DNA of 64,000 bases from Brachybacterium sp. FME24 (GTDB taxonomy: Bacteria; Actinomycetota; Actinomycetes; Actinomycetales; Dermabacteraceae): the NCBI RefSeq assembly GCF_014897705.1, contig NZ_JABUXV010000001.1, positions 186,001 to 250,000 of the forward strand, read 5' to 3'. A program made the position numbers and the translations under genes. Within the stretch, counting starts at the first letter, position 1. The number at the start of each line of letters is the position of its first letter. The notes beneath the pieces are model-generated. The model was not told the origin of the DNA and ran no database searches. It saw nothing but the letters and a program-made list of their open reading frames with translations. This document shows positions 23,795-33,927 of the stretch, piece after piece.

Positions 23795-24954
23795 CAAACC
23801 GGCTCCTGCTGCTGCTCGAACTCCCGTGCGCTCTGCGAGGGTGCCGGGATCCGTTCCCCGTCGAGGTCGAAGCAGGTTTCCGGAGCGGGTGGGAGCTGCA
23901 CCTGGACAGAGTCCCCGGGCACGTGCCGGGTGGGCACGTCCTGGGTGATGCTCACCCGGGTGCCGCCCGCGATCTCCACCCCGATCACCCAGCGCTCGGC
24001 CATCGGTACCTGGTCGACGAAGATCGCAGGCACGCAGCGCTCCACTGGCTCGGCGACCAGTCGCGGCCCGGAGGAGCGGTACATCAGGTGCACCGTGCCC
24101 GCCGGGAGGCCCGCAGGAGCTTTCCCGACGTCGCGGCCCGCGACCGTCAGGCGCGCACCGGCGACCTGCGCCTCGAGAATGTTCGCGGGCGGAGCGCCGA
24201 TGAAGGTCGCCGTGAAGGCAGTGCGCGGAGCTGCCAGGAGCTCAACCGGGGTGCCGAACTGCTCGATGCGGCCGTCCTTCATCAGCGCGACATGGGTGGC
24301 CATGGTCATCGCCTCGACCTGGTCATGCGTGACGTACACGCTGGTCGCCCCGGTGGCGCGGTGGATGCGCATGAGCTCGGCGCGGGTGTCCACTCGCAGC
24401 TTGGCATCGAGGTTCGACAGCGGTTCATCGAACAGCAGCACCTCGGGCTGGCTGGCGATGGTGCGGGCGATCGCCACCCGTTGCTGCTGGCCGCCGCTGA
24501 TCTCGCCCGGATAGCGGCCCGCGAGCTCCTCGATGCCGAGCAGGCCCAGCACCTCGCGCACGCGGCGCCTGCGCTCCTGGCGGCTCCACTTCGCGACGGT
24601 GAGCGGCCACTCGATGTTGCCCTGGACGGTCTTGTGCGGCCACAGCGCGTAGGACTGGAAGACCATGCCGACACCGCGACCGGCGGATTCGACGTTCACG
24701 GTGCCGTCGCCGCGGGCCACGGCGCGCTCCCCGAAACGGATCTCGCCACCGGTGGGGTTCTCGAGTCCCGCGAGCATGCGCAAGGTGGTGGTCTTTCCAC
24801 ATCCCGAGGGTCCCAGCAGCACCAGGAACGCGCCCGGAGGAACCTGCAGGGAGATGCCGTCGACCGCTGCGGTCCCCGTGGAGGCCCCGAAGTCCTTGCG
24901 CAGGTCGGTGAGCGTGATCGGCACGCCGGTGCCGCGGTCGGTGGTGTGTGTCAT
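23794..24954 (-). CDS. ABC importer ATP-binding subunit (AfuC/PotA-like)
   Basis: Walker A GPSGCGKTTTL, Q-loop VFQSYALWPH, signature ISGGQQQRVAIARTI and Walker B VLLFDEPLSNLD are all present, followed by the H-loop VTHDQVEAM. A C-terminal TOBE domain (from about residue 290) is typical of carbohydrate, polyamine and ferric-type importers. The start ATG 24954 overlaps the permease stop. The 386 residues are full length. It energises the permease at 24951-26726. Confidence 0.93.
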   Translation of the reverse strand: MTHTTDRGTGVPITLTDLRKDFGASTGTAAVDGISLQVPPGAFLVLLGPSGCGKTTTLRMLAGLENPTGGEIRFGERAVARGDGTVNVESAGRGVGMVFQSYALWPHKTVQGNIEWPLTVAKWSRQERRRRVREVLGLLGIEELAGRYPGEISGGQQQRVAIARTIASQPEVLLFDEPLSNLDAKLRVDTRAELMRIHRATGATSVYVTHDQVEAMTMATHVALMKDGRIEQFGTPVELLAAPRTAFTATFIGAPPANILEAQVAGARLTVAGRDVGKAPAGLPAGTVHLMYRSSGPRLVAEPVERCVPAIFVDQVPMAERWVIGVEIAGGTRVSITQDVPTRHVPGDSVQVQLPPAPETCFDLDGERIPAPSQSAREFEQQQEPV

Positions 24955-26726
24955 GCCTTCTCGTTCCAGGGTTGGGCAGCGCCCTCGGCGCGGCGGGAGA
25001 GCAGCGTGGCGCTCACCGAGATCACGGCGATGATCACCGTGACAGCGTTGGCGAGCTGCGTGAAGTTCTCGGAGGAGTACTGATAGGTGAGCACCGCGAG
25101 CACCGGCATCGCAGGGGTCGCGAGCAGCACCACCAGGGAGAGGTCGCGCACCATCTGCACGAACACCAGCACTCCCCCGGTGAGCAGACCGCGGGCGGCG
25201 AGCGGCGCGATGATCGACCGCAGCCGAAGCATCAGCCCCGCCCCGGCCATCACCGCGGATTCCTCCACGTCCCGGGAGACCTGGCTGAGCGCGGCGGTCG
25301 AGGAGCGCACCGCGAAGGGGATCGTGGCGGCGATGCCGGCGAGCACGAGGATCGCGAAGGTGCCATAGAGGCTGGGCAACGGTCCGATCGGTGCGCCGAA
25401 CTGGGCGATGAACGCGGCACCGAAGGCGATGCCGGGGATCAGGAACGGCACGTAGGAGATCAGGCTCATCGCTCCGAGCAGCGGCTTCGGGCCGCGGGAG
25501 CGGGTGATGACGTAGGAGATCAGCAGGCCCAGGAACCCGGCACCGAGCGCGACGCACACCCCCAGCAGCACCGTGTTCCAGGTGGCCTGGAGGATCTGCG
25601 GGTTGGCCAGGATGCCCCGCTGTCCCTGCGCCATCGCCGGGTCCGAGCCGCCGATCCAGTAGTGCAGGGTCAGCCCGGAGGCGAAGTCGTTGGTGCGACG
25701 GGTGAGCGAGCTGGCGACCAGCACCACGGCGGGCACGATCGTCGTGGCGACCACGACCGCCCAGGCGAGGCCTGCGATCGGCCACGCCCACGGGCCCAGC
25801 GGCACCGATCGGCGGCGCCCGCCCTTGCCAGTGATGGTCTCGAAGCTGCGTCGGCCCCCCGTGACGCGGGTGGCAGTGAGCATGACCATCGCCGCCACCA
25901 CGATGAGTACGAGCGAGAGCACGTAGCCGCGCGAGACGTCGCCGGTGGAGATCGCCCCGTACAACCGCGTCGAGAGGGTATGGAAGCGCACCGGCAGCCC
26001 CAGCAGGGCGGGGCTGACGAAGTTCGAGACCCCCTCGGCGAAGGCCAGCAGCGCCCCGGACATCACGGCCGGGGCCACCACGGGCAGGGCGATGTCGCGG
26101 GCCACGGCGACGCGAGAGGCGCCCGTCATCTCCGCGGCCTCCATGAGATCGCCGTTGACGGCGGCGAGCGCAGCAGCGATCAGCATGAACGACAGCGAGA
26201 AATAGTGCGCGGTGAGGGTGAGCGCCACCGGCACCGGCCCCCAGGCGATCCAGTCCGGAACCATGAGCCCGAGGTTCCCGAGGATTCCGGCGGAGCCCCC
26301 GATGAGGTCGTTGCGGAAGATCGAGTCCCAGGCCAGGGCGAGCGCGAAGCTGGGCAGGGCGAAGGGGATCGTCGCGAGCACCGCGATGAACCCGCGTCCG
26401 GGAATGCGCGTCATCACCACCACCCAAGCGAGGAACCCGCCGATCAGGGTCGAGAGCACCGCGGTGGCGGCCCCCATGAGGAGTGAGTTCCCCAGAGGAC
26501 GCCAGAGCAGGTTCGCTGACATGCGACTGGTGAAGACGTCGCCCCACGCGTCACGATTGCCCGCCATCAGCGTGGTGCTGACCAGACCCAGCAGAGGCGC
26601 GACCACCAGGATCACCAGCACCAGGAGGGTACCGGCGGCGAGCAGCACGACGGGGCGGCGCGCGAGGGTGCCCGCGCGGGCGAGGCCCTGTGCCAGCGGC
26701 CGGCGCTGCGCGGAGGTGGCGGTCAT
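24951..26726 (-). CDS. ABC importer permease, fused two-domain (AfuB/FbpB type)
   Basis: About 591 residues with twelve predicted membrane segments in two halves, each with a BPD_transp_1 EAA-like loop (EAAEMTGASRVAVARDIALP; DVEESAVMAGAGLMLRLRSI). Such single-chain permeases are characteristic of ferric-type (FbpB/AfuB) importers. I start at ATG 26726, with GAAGGAAA upstream; a longer frame to 26798 has no signal. The stop overlaps the ATPase start. It lies 84 bp after the binding-protein gene. Confidence 0.92.
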   Translation of the reverse strand: MTATSAQRRPLAQGLARAGTLARRPVVLLAAGTLLVLVILVVAPLLGLVSTTLMAGNRDAWGDVFTSRMSANLLWRPLGNSLLMGAATAVLSTLIGGFLAWVVVMTRIPGRGFIAVLATIPFALPSFALALAWDSIFRNDLIGGSAGILGNLGLMVPDWIAWGPVPVALTLTAHYFSLSFMLIAAALAAVNGDLMEAAEMTGASRVAVARDIALPVVAPAVMSGALLAFAEGVSNFVSPALLGLPVRFHTLSTRLYGAISTGDVSRGYVLSLVLIVVAAMVMLTATRVTGGRRSFETITGKGGRRRSVPLGPWAWPIAGLAWAVVVATTIVPAVVLVASSLTRRTNDFASGLTLHYWIGGSDPAMAQGQRGILANPQILQATWNTVLLGVCVALGAGFLGLLISYVITRSRGPKPLLGAMSLISYVPFLIPGIAFGAAFIAQFGAPIGPLPSLYGTFAILVLAGIAATIPFAVRSSTAALSQVSRDVEESAVMAGAGLMLRLRSIIAPLAARGLLTGGVLVFVQMVRDLSLVVLLATPAMPVLAVLTYQYSSENFTQLANAVTVIIAVISVSATLLSRRAEGAAQPWNEKA

Positions 26727-26810
26727 AGGTTTCCTTCCGAGGGTGGTGAGGTGCCCGGTGGCCGACTGTTCGGCGCGCGCAGCAGCGACGACGGGCACCG
26801 ACCGAGCGGA

Positions 26811-28004
26811 TCAGCCGAGGGTGAGGAGGAAGTCGGCGACCTCGCGGCGAATCTCTGCGGTGGCGACAGGGTCGATGTTCCAGGCTCCGAGGTCCTCGAG
26901 CGGAGCAGCGTCGGGCGGGGTGGCCATGTCCGTGCGCACCGGGTAGTCGCCGGCGACGTAGAACGGCTCGTAGGCGGCACCGCCCGTCTCGGAGTCATCG
27001 CCCATCAGGAAGTCGATGACCAGGCGTGCCGCGGCCGGGTGCTGGCCGCCCGTGACCAGCCCGAGATACGCCGGGAAAGTGATACCGACGGCAGGAGTCG
27101 TGCCCAGAGAGGCCTGCAGCGCCCACCCCTCCTCCTCGTTGTCGCGGCGGTCGGAGTAGGAGGTGAAGCCGACGGGCGGGGCGTCCTGTCCGGTCGCGCC
27201 GACGGCGGCGTTGACGTTGTCGGTGTCGTCGACGAGCACGAGACCGTTGGCGTAGAGGTTCTTCAGGAACTGCTCGCCGGCGCTGGCGACGTCGTCGTCG
27301 AGCGCGACCGAGGCGCCGTAGTGCTCCTCGTGGGCCTCGGCCATCGCGTCGGACTGCAGCACGATCTCGGTCATCAGGTCGAGGTAATCACCGCGCACGG
27401 AGGGGTCCACGGCGACGACTTTGCCGTTCCACTCCTCGTCGGTCAGCTGCCACAGGTTGGTGATGGGGCTGCCGTCGGGGTAAGTCTCCTCGTTGTACAT
27501 GAGGATCTTGGTGGACAGGCGGTTGGCCAGAAGCGGTTCGCGCAGCTCCTCGGGCACCGTATCGACCACCCGCTCGGGCACGTAGTTGGTGAGCACGCCG
27601 GTCTCGAGCAGCTCGGTGAGGACCACCGGAGCATCGGAGATGTAGGCGACGTCGGCCGACGGGGCGCCGGCCTCGGCCTCGGCAGCCAGACGCGTGATCT
27701 GCTCGGTCGCGGAGATGTCATGGCCGATCAGGTCGATGCCTGGATAGGCCTTCTCGAACTCCTCCTCGAGCTGCGCGATCCGAGAGGTGAAGGAATAGAC
27801 CGTGACCTGCCCCTCTTCGGTCGCGCGCTCGACAAGCTCCTCGTGGCTGAGTCCGTCGAGCTCGGCGGCGGCCTCGTCGGCCCCTCCCTGGGCGATGTCC
27901 TGACTGCCGGTGTCGGGGGCGCCGCCTCCGCAGGCGACGAGGCCGAACATGACCGGCAACGAGGCGGCGGCGGTGAGCTGGAACTGGCGGCGGGTGGTGC
28001 GCAT
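26811..28004 (-). CDS. Extracellular solute-binding lipoprotein (ferric/AfuA-like)
   Basis: The signal peptide (MRTTRRQFQLTAAASLPVMF) has twin arginines and ends in a lipobox (GLVACGGG), so it is a Tat-type lipoprotein. The mature part (VTVYSFTSRIAQLEEEFEKA, YPGIDLIGHDISATEQITR) is a type 2 periplasmic-binding fold of the SBP_bac group near ferric-binding AfuA/FutA. The typical tyrosine pair for iron is not obvious to me. Because the operon has an RpiR regulator and a phosphatase, a phosphorylated sugar is a plausible ligand. Confidence 0.88.
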   Translation of the reverse strand: MRTTRRQFQLTAAASLPVMFGLVACGGGAPDTGSQDIAQGGADEAAAELDGLSHEELVERATEEGQVTVYSFTSRIAQLEEEFEKAYPGIDLIGHDISATEQITRLAAEAEAGAPSADVAYISDAPVVLTELLETGVLTNYVPERVVDTVPEELREPLLANRLSTKILMYNEETYPDGSPITNLWQLTDEEWNGKVVAVDPSVRGDYLDLMTEIVLQSDAMAEAHEEHYGASVALDDDVASAGEQFLKNLYANGLVLVDDTDNVNAAVGATGQDAPPVGFTSYSDRRDNEEEGWALQASLGTTPAVGITFPAYLGLVTGGQHPAAARLVIDFLMGDDSETGGAAYEPFYVAGDYPVRTDMATPPDAAPLEDLGAWNIDPVATAEIRREVADFLLTLG

Positions 28005-28136
28005 GGCGGTTCTCCTGGTGAGTTCAGGGCAGGGGTGGCCCGGGCAGGGCTGTCCTGCGGTGCGAGATGGGTGTCGGGCGGGGTGCTGCGCGGATCGTCC
28101 GGGATCGGCGTGGTTGCCGCCTCGGACGAGAAACGG

Positions 28137-28970
28137 TCAGTCGAAGGTGGTCAGCAGGTCGTCGAGCCGGTCGAGAGCGGGCAAGGTGACGTCGGGGTGG
28201 CGCTGGGCGCTGGCCAGGACGATCGCATTGACGATCGTCATGGGAACGGCGAGGGAGGCGAATCCCTGCTGGTCGCCGCGAGGCGCGGAGAGCACCACGG
28301 ACGGGGCAGGTTCCAGCAGGTGCAAGGTATCGGTGACCAGCAGCGAGGTCGCCCCGACAGCGCGGGTGTGGCCGAGCAGTGGCCCCAGGTCACGGGGCGC
28401 CCGACGGAAGGCGACGGCGAGCAGCAGGTCGTCCTCCTGCATCGGGACGATGCGCTCGGCGACGTCGCGGCCACTGCCGGTGAGGTTCACGGTAGGGATG
28501 CCGAAGCGGCGCAGACGGCGGTCCAGGAGCTCGGCGAGAATGGTCGCGTTTCCCCGTCCGAAGACGAAGACCCGGCGGGCGGCGACGATGCGATCGGCGG
28601 CATCGTCGATCTGCCGCTGCTCGACATGGCGGGCGATGGCCGCCAGGGAGTGCAGTTCACTGTCGACGAGGGCATCGAGGGTGCCCTGCTCGCCGCGATC
28701 GCGGCGCTCGGTACGGAAGCGGTCACCGGAGCCGAGCAACCGGCGGTTGTGGTCGGCACGGAGGTCCTCGCGCAGCTGCAGGTAGCCGCCGTATCCGAGG
28801 CGCTGGGCCAGGCGCGTGGCGGCGGCGGGGTGCACCCCGGCCCGTCGGGCGAGGTCCTCCCCTCGCCACAGGGGCGCCTCAGAGGGATGGGCGAGGATCT
28901 CGTCGAGCAGGGTGCGGTCACCCTGGGTGAGCCGTGAGCGCTGCTCCTGCACGCGATCGGTGAACGTCAT
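28137..28970 (-). CDS. MurR/RpiR family regulator
   Basis: The N-terminal 77 residues form the RpiR helix-turn-helix (DLARRAGVHPAAATRLAQRL, GYGGYLQLRED). The C-terminal SIS domain (about 110-250, with VFVFGRGNATILAELLDRRL) normally binds a phosphosugar. It is the first gene of the importer operon, and two GCAA-N6-TTGC palindromes lie just before its start. It probably represses or activates the operon according to a sugar phosphate. Confidence 0.88.
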   Translation of the reverse strand: MTFTDRVQEQRSRLTQGDRTLLDEILAHPSEAPLWRGEDLARRAGVHPAAATRLAQRLGYGGYLQLREDLRADHNRRLLGSGDRFRTERRDRGEQGTLDALVDSELHSLAAIARHVEQRQIDDAADRIVAARRVFVFGRGNATILAELLDRRLRRFGIPTVNLTGSGRDVAERIVPMQEDDLLLAVAFRRAPRDLGPLLGHTRAVGATSLLVTDTLHLLEPAPSVVLSAPRGDQQGFASLAVPMTIVNAIVLASAQRHPDVTLPALDRLDDLLTTFD

Positions 28971-28985
28971 GACCCCACCGTAGAT

Positions 28986-29029
28986 GCAAGTTTCCTTGCG
29001 AAGCTGCGCCCGATTGCAACTTTATTTGC
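28986..29029. promoter_or_regulatory. Two RpiR-type operators
   Basis: GCAA-N6-TTGC occurs at 28986-28999 (GCAAG-TTTC-CTTGC) and again at 29016-29029. Their centres are exactly 30 bp apart, about three helical turns, on the same DNA face. They sit upstream of the RpiR start (28970). Autoregulation is the simplest reading. Confidence 0.65.
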
Positions 29030-29118
29030 TGTTCACCAGGTGCTCATCTTCCCCTCGGCAGGTGGCCACCGGGCGGGCCACGCCGCCTCCGAAGACGTGG
29101 ACCCCGAGGGGAGCCGGC

Positions 29119-30123
29119 TCAGGATTCTGCGGTCGCGTGGTGACCCGTGGGACGCTGTCGACGATCGGTCTCGCCGCGCTCCTTCATCGACTGCCGCAGT
29201 TCACGGGGCAGGGAGAACATGAGGTCCTCGGTCGCGGTGCGCACCGGCTGCACGTCACCGAGGCCACGCTTCTCCAGCTCGGCCAGCAGCTCCTGGACCA
29301 GGATCTCCGGCACGGAGGCCCCGGAGGTCACCCCGACCGTGGTGACGCCTTCGAACCACTCGTCGCGCAGCTCGGAGACGGAATCGATGCGGTGGGAGGC
29401 CTTGGCGCCGGCCTCCAGCGCCACCTCCATCAACCGCACGGAGTTCGAGGAGTTCGGCGAGCCGACCACGAGCACCAGATCTGCGTCCGGGGCGATCTTC
29501 TTGATCGCGACCTGCCGGTTCTGGGTGGCATAGCAGATATCGTCGCTCGGCGGCGCCTGCAGGGTCGGGAAGCGTTCGCGCAGTCGGTCCACGGTCTCCA
29601 TCGTCTCGTCGACGCTGAGGGTGGTCTGGGAGAGCCAGACGACCTTCTCGGGATCACGCACCGTCACCGAGCCGACGTCGTCAGGAGAGTTGACGATCTG
29701 CACGTGCTCGGGAGCTTCACCGGCGGTGCCCTCGACCTCCTCGTGACCCTCGTGACCCACCAGCAGGATGTCGTAGTCCTGGCGGGCGAAGCGCACGGCC
29801 TCCTTGTGGACCTTGGTCACCAGCGGGCAGGTCGCGTCGATGGTGCGCAGGTTGCGCTCCTCGGCCATCTCCCGCACCTTCGGCGAGATGCCATGGGCGG
29901 AGAAGATCACGAGCGCCCCCTCGGGGACCTCGTCGACCTCCTCGACGAACACGGCGCCCTTCGCCTTCAGACGGTCGACCACGAACTTGTTGTGCACGAT
30001 CTCGTGGCGCACATAGATCGTCTCGTCGAAGTGCTCGAGGGCCCGTTCGACGGCGACCACAGCCCGATCGACTCCCGCGCAGTAGCCGCGCGGTTCGGCA
30101 AGAAGGACGGTTCCGTTGCTCAC
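29119..30123 (-). CDS. ispH: 4-hydroxy-3-methylbut-2-enyl diphosphate reductase
   Basis: The last enzyme of the MEP isoprenoid pathway, converting HMBPP to IPP and DMAPP with a 4Fe-4S cluster. Its three cluster cysteines are visible: PRGYCAG (Cys15), DATCPLV (Cys99) and CYATQNRQ (Cys197). The conserved HEIVHN and HGISP histidines and SSNSVRL are present. GTG 30123 is the likely start ([13 protein letters not shown]). 334 residues; the last 20 form a charged tail. Divergent from xseA 207 bp away, as in many actinobacteria. Confidence 0.96.
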   Translation of the reverse strand: MSNGTVLLAEPRGYCAGVDRAVVAVERALEHFDETIYVRHEIVHNKFVVDRLKAKGAVFVEEVDEVPEGALVIFSAHGISPKVREMAEERNLRTIDATCPLVTKVHKEAVRFARQDYDILLVGHEGHEEVEGTAGEAPEHVQIVNSPDDVGSVTVRDPEKVVWLSQTTLSVDETMETVDRLRERFPTLQAPPSDDICYATQNRQVAIKKIAPDADLVLVVGSPNSSNSVRLMEVALEAGAKASHRIDSVSELRDEWFEGVTTVGVTSGASVPEILVQELLAELEKRGLGDVQPVRTATEDLMFSLPRELRQSMKERGETDRRQRPTGHHATAES

Positions 30124-30330
30124 CCCTCCATCGTAGGAGGCCCGCAGCGAATACGGCAGGGACGTGCGGCAAGACTCACCACACCTCCACAGACGCATCA
30201 CTCGGGCGGGCGCCGGTACGCAGCGGGTGCCGTCACGTCCGCCGCCACGACCCTTCCTCCCCAGGGGGCATTCGTCCCCGATACCGCGAGTGCACGCGAG
30301 CTGTCCTCCGGTCGTGCCAGAGTGGCCCCC

Positions 30331-31659
30331 ATGAGCGAGACCACCTCTGCGCAGGATGCGGGCGGCGCCGAGACGCCGCGACCGGCCCCGGCCCCCACCG
30401 CCGCGCTGACCACAGCGGAGAACCCCTGGCCGCTGCGGCAGCTGTCGGTGAAGGTCGGTGAGTACGTCGCACGCATGTCGCCCTTGTGGGTCGAGGGCGA
30501 GATCGTCCAGCTCAATCGTCGACCGGGTGCCGGATTGAGCTTCATGACCCTGCGCGACATCGACGTGGACATGTCCTTCTCGGTCCCGATCCGCGAGCAC
30601 GTGCTGCGCAGCCTGCCGATCGAACCCGTTGCGGGGGCCCGCGTGGTGGTCCACGCCAAACCGTCGTTCTGGACCAAGCGCGGCACGTTGCAGCTCGAAG
30701 CCGATGACATCCGCCCCGTCGGACTGGGCGAGCTGCTCGCCCGGCTCGAGCAGCTCAAGCGCGTCCTGGCCGCCGAGGGGCTGTTCGCCGCCGCGCGCAA
30801 GCAGCCGCTGCCCTTCCTGCCGCGCGTGGTGGGACTGATCTGCGGGCGCGAATCCGCCGCGGAGCGCGATGTGGTCGTCAACGCCCGGCGCCGCTGGCCC
30901 GCTGTGGAGTTCGAGATCCGCGAGGTCGCGGTCCAGGGCACCAAGGCGGTGCGAGAGGTCTCCGCAGCGCTGCGCGAGCTCGACGAGCGCGAGGAGGTCG
31001 ACGTCATCATCATCTCCCGTGGTGGCGGCTCCCTCGAGGACCTGCTGCCGTTCTCCGACGAGCAGCTGACCCGCCTGGTCGCGGCCGCGAGCACCCCGAT
31101 CGTCTCCGCGATCGGCCATGAGGTGGACACCCCGCTGATCGACCTCGCGGCGGACGCGCGCGCCTCCACCCCCACCGACGCCGCCAAGCGGGTGGTACCG
31201 GACATCCAGGCCGAGTTCGAGCAGCTCGACCTGGGCCGAACCCGCCTGCGCTCCGCGATCCGGTCACGACTCGAACGCGAGCAGTCCGCCCTGGACGCGA
31301 TGCGCTCACGTCCGGTGCTGGAGAATCCCTCGACGATCCTCGCCGGCCGCGCCGACGACATCCGCTCCCGGATAGCTCTGGCACGCACCCTGGTGGGCGC
31401 CCGTCTGGACCGTGCGGCCGATGAGGTGGACCACCTCGGTCGTCAGGTCCGCTCGCTCAGCCCGCTGGCGACCCTGGAGCGCGGATACGCCGTGGTGCAG
31501 GCGGCCGACGGCGCCATTGTGCGCACCCCTGAGGAGACCGCCGTCGGCGACGCGCTCTCGGTGCGGGTCGCCGGTGGTCGCTTCGGTGCCCAGCATGTCG
31601 ATACCGACCCCTACACGCCACCGCCCCACCCCGACCATTCTCGCAAGGAGCTCCCATGA
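30331..31659 (+). CDS. xseA: Exodeoxyribonuclease VII large subunit
   Basis: The N-terminal OB fold ([39 protein letters not shown]) is followed by the catalytic domain ([66 protein letters not shown]) and a C-terminal coiled coil. It degrades single-stranded DNA with XseB. Start ATG 30331, about 442 residues. The stop overlaps the xseB start (ATGA). A proline/alanine-rich N-terminal extension of about 30 residues precedes the OB fold. Confidence 0.96.
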   Translation: MSETTSAQDAGGAETPRPAPAPTAALTTAENPWPLRQLSVKVGEYVARMSPLWVEGEIVQLNRRPGAGLSFMTLRDIDVDMSFSVPIREHVLRSLPIEPVAGARVVVHAKPSFWTKRGTLQLEADDIRPVGLGELLARLEQLKRVLAAEGLFAAARKQPLPFLPRVVGLICGRESAAERDVVVNARRRWPAVEFEIREVAVQGTKAVREVSAALRELDEREEVDVIIISRGGGSLEDLLPFSDEQLTRLVAAASTPIVSAIGHEVDTPLIDLAADARASTPTDAAKRVVPDIQAEFEQLDLGRTRLRSAIRSRLEREQSALDAMRSRPVLENPSTILAGRADDIRSRIALARTLVGARLDRAADEVDHLGRQVRSLSPLATLERGYAVVQAADGAIVRTPEETAVGDALSVRVAGGRFGAQHVDTDPYTPPPHPDHSRKELP

Positions 31660-31937
31660 CCACGACGCCCGACGACGCCACCGCCCCGGACACCCCCGAG
31701 GTCACCCCTGCCGAGGATACGCAGCTGCCACCGGACATCGCCGAGCTGTCCTACGAGGCCGCCCGAGACCAGCTGGTCGAGGTGGTGCGCCGCCTGGAAT
31801 CCGGGCAGGGGGGCCTGGAGGACTCGATCGGTCAGTGGGAACGCGGCGAGATGCTCGCCCGTCGCTGCCAGCAGTGGCTCGACGGCGCCCGTGAACGCCT
31901 GGACGAGGCCGTGGGTGCACGCCGTCAGGGCGATTGA
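31656..31937 (+). CDS. xseB: Exodeoxyribonuclease VII small subunit
   Basis: 93 residues. The core LSYEAARDQLVEVVRRLESG, QGGLEDSIGQWERGEMLARR is the XseB signature (two helices that bind the XseA coiled coil). A disordered acidic N-terminus of about 30 residues precedes it. ATG overlaps the xseA stop by 4 bases, so the pair is co-translated. Confidence 0.95.
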   Translation: MTTTPDDATAPDTPEVTPAEDTQLPPDIAELSYEAARDQLVEVVRRLESGQGGLEDSIGQWERGEMLARRCQQWLDGARERLDEAVGARRQGD

Positions 31938-32084
31938 ACGGCTGAGAGGGTGAACGGCTGAGAGGTCGAGCGGCTGAACGCTTCGACGGCCGGGCAGCAG
32001 TGCGACTGGACAAATGGGCGACTGAGCGACCGAAGCCGTCTCACCGCTGCGGGATGCGCCGGGCCCGGTCGACCCGGTCGCGGG

Positions 32085-32801
32085 TCAACTGCGGGCGCTC
32101 TCCCGCACATCGGTGAGCGCGGCTTCCATGAGAGTCAGCAGCTCCTCACGATCGGTATCGCCGTGCACGAGGAGGCCGAAGTCCTCTCCCTGGCAGGAGA
32201 CACCCAGCCTGGCCGCCCCTCCTTCACCGCCGCTGAGAACCTGGCACGGCGTGCCCTCGATATCCAGCTCCTCCTCGACGACCGTCCCCGGGAGGGCCGA
32301 CGACACCATCGGGGCACTGACCTCGGTCTCTTCCGTGAGCGTCACGAGGCTGTCCTGCGGGGAGGTGTACTCCACCTGCCAGCGCGGGGAGTCGCCGTCG
32401 GTGAAACGCGCCGAGCGTTCCGACCACCCTGCGGCCGGTGGCGGCGCCGCCACCGGGAAGCCCGCCACCTGCTGCGCACGCTCGGCGCTCTCGGCCACGT
32501 CCAGCGCGGAGTTCTCCAAGGGCTCACGGTCGTTGCTGCTGCCCACCCCGAAGAACGCGATCCCGATCACGATCACCACCGCCATCGTCAGGGCGAGTGC
32601 CCACAGCATGTTGCGCAGCACAGTGTTCTTCTTCGACGGCAGCTCGTAGGCCGACTTCGGCTGCGGTCGCGGCTCCGCAGTCGGCTCCGACATCTCCGGC
32701 GTCTCCGCGGGGTCCGGCGTCACCGTCTCCGAGGAGTCCGGCGTCTCCATCGTCTCCGGTGTCGCCGGAGCGTCAGGGGTCTGGTCGTGGGGGGCGTGCA
32801 T
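32085..32801 (-). CDS. DUF4245 membrane protein
   Basis: An acidic, proline/threonine-rich N-terminus (about 60 residues with repeated PETxE) precedes one transmembrane helix (MLWALALTMAVVIVIGIAFF) and an extracellular domain with GFPVAAPPPAAGWSERSARF and WQVEYTSPQDSLVTL, the DUF4245 signature. ATG 32801, 238 residues. DUF4245 proteins are actinobacterial, of unknown role, and are often found by xseAB and fumarase genes, as here (in M. tuberculosis the region Rv1098c-Rv1111c). Confidence 0.85.
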   Translation of the reverse strand: MHAPHDQTPDAPATPETMETPDSSETVTPDPAETPEMSEPTAEPRPQPKSAYELPSKKNTVLRNMLWALALTMAVVIVIGIAFFGVGSSNDREPLENSALDVAESAERAQQVAGFPVAAPPPAAGWSERSARFTDGDSPRWQVEYTSPQDSLVTLTEETEVSAPMVSSALPGTVVEEELDIEGTPCQVLSGGEGGAARLGVSCQGEDFGLLVHGDTDREELLTLMEAALTDVRESARS

Positions 32802-32938
32802 GCCGCCATTGTCCCCGCTGCCCGGGCGCCGTGCTCCCAGGGTCCGCGGAGTCTTGTCGCACAGTGCGCCCGACACCTCTCGGCGTGCCCCGGTTCACGT
32901 CGTTCGCCCTGATCGGGGAAACCTGCAATGATCGAGCG

Positions 32939-33850
32939 GTGAACGCGACATTCCTCATCGCCGGAGAAGCACTCACCGACATCGTCGTCGACGCCGACGG
33001 CGCTCGTCGAGAGCATCCTGGCGGCTCCCCTCTGAACGTGGCCGTGGCGCTCAGCCGCCTCGGCCACGATGCCCACCTGCTCACCCGCATCGGCCCCGAC
33101 TCCCGAGGCGACGCGATCCGTGCGCACCTCGCAGAATCGGACGTCTCCCTGACGCCGGGGAGCACGGTCGATGCCGCGACCTCGACGGCGCAGGCCGTGC
33201 TCGATGCCTCCGGCGCCGCCACCTACACCTTCGACCTGGTGTGGGACCCGGACCCCGCGGGCCTCCCGGAGCAGATCGACGCGGTGCACACCTCGTCGAT
33301 CGCCGCGGTCCTCGCGCCCGGGGCAGCGACCGTCGTGGACGTGCTGCGAGGTCACCGCGAGCACTCGACCATCAGCTATGACCCCAACGCTCGCCCCACG
33401 TTGATGGGTGACCCGGTGCGGGTGCGCGAACAGGTCGAGGAGATCATCGCGCTCAGCGACGTCGTCAAGGCATCCGACGAGGACGTGGCCTGGCTGTACG
33501 GCACCGAGGACGTCGAAGATGTCGTGGCGTCCTGGCGCGAGCGCGGACCGGCCCTGACGGTGATGACCCGCGGCGACGAGGGCGCTGTCGGCTTCGCCGG
33601 CTCCGGCCGCGTGCAGGTCTCCCCGGTCACCATCGAGGCGGTCGACACGGTCGGCGCCGGGGACACCTTCTCCGCCGGCATCCTCGACGCACTGGCCGCG
33701 AAGGAGCTGCTGGGCGCGGAGCGCCGGGATCAGCTGGCAGCGATCCCGTCGGACGACGTCGCCTTCGTGCTGCGCAGGGCCGCGGCACTGGCCGCCATCA
33801 CAGTCTCTCGTGCCGGCGCGAATCCCCCGTGGAGCCACGAGCTCACCTGA
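32939..33850 (+). CDS. PfkB family carbohydrate kinase (fructokinase-like)
   Basis: The protein begins [38 protein letters not shown], the PfkB N-terminal signature, and has the ATP/anion-hole motif [17 protein letters not shown] near residue 235 with the catalytic aspartate. 303 residues. I chose GTG 32939; no ATG fits. Substrate most likely fructose or a similar sugar. It is followed by fumC at 77 bp. No Shine-Dalgarno is clear, so the transcript may start near the GTG. Confidence 0.9.
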   Translation: MNATFLIAGEALTDIVVDADGARREHPGGSPLNVAVALSRLGHDAHLLTRIGPDSRGDAIRAHLAESDVSLTPGSTVDAATSTAQAVLDASGAATYTFDLVWDPDPAGLPEQIDAVHTSSIAAVLAPGAATVVDVLRGHREHSTISYDPNARPTLMGDPVRVREQVEEIIALSDVVKASDEDVAWLYGTEDVEDVVASWRERGPALTVMTRGDEGAVGFAGSGRVQVSPVTIEAVDTVGAGDTFSAGILDALAAKELLGAERRDQLAAIPSDDVAFVLRRAAALAAITVSRAGANPPWSHELT

Positions 33851-33927
33851 GCGTGAGCCGCTCGCGGCCCCACAGACCCACCCTGCGTACTGACCATCAC
33901 CGCACGACAATTCCTAGGGAGGCATCA

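Noticed and set aside
24948-26486. 512-codon plus-strand frame rich in Arg, His and Gly
   Set aside because: It is a shadow of the ABC permease gene, typical of high-GC DNA.
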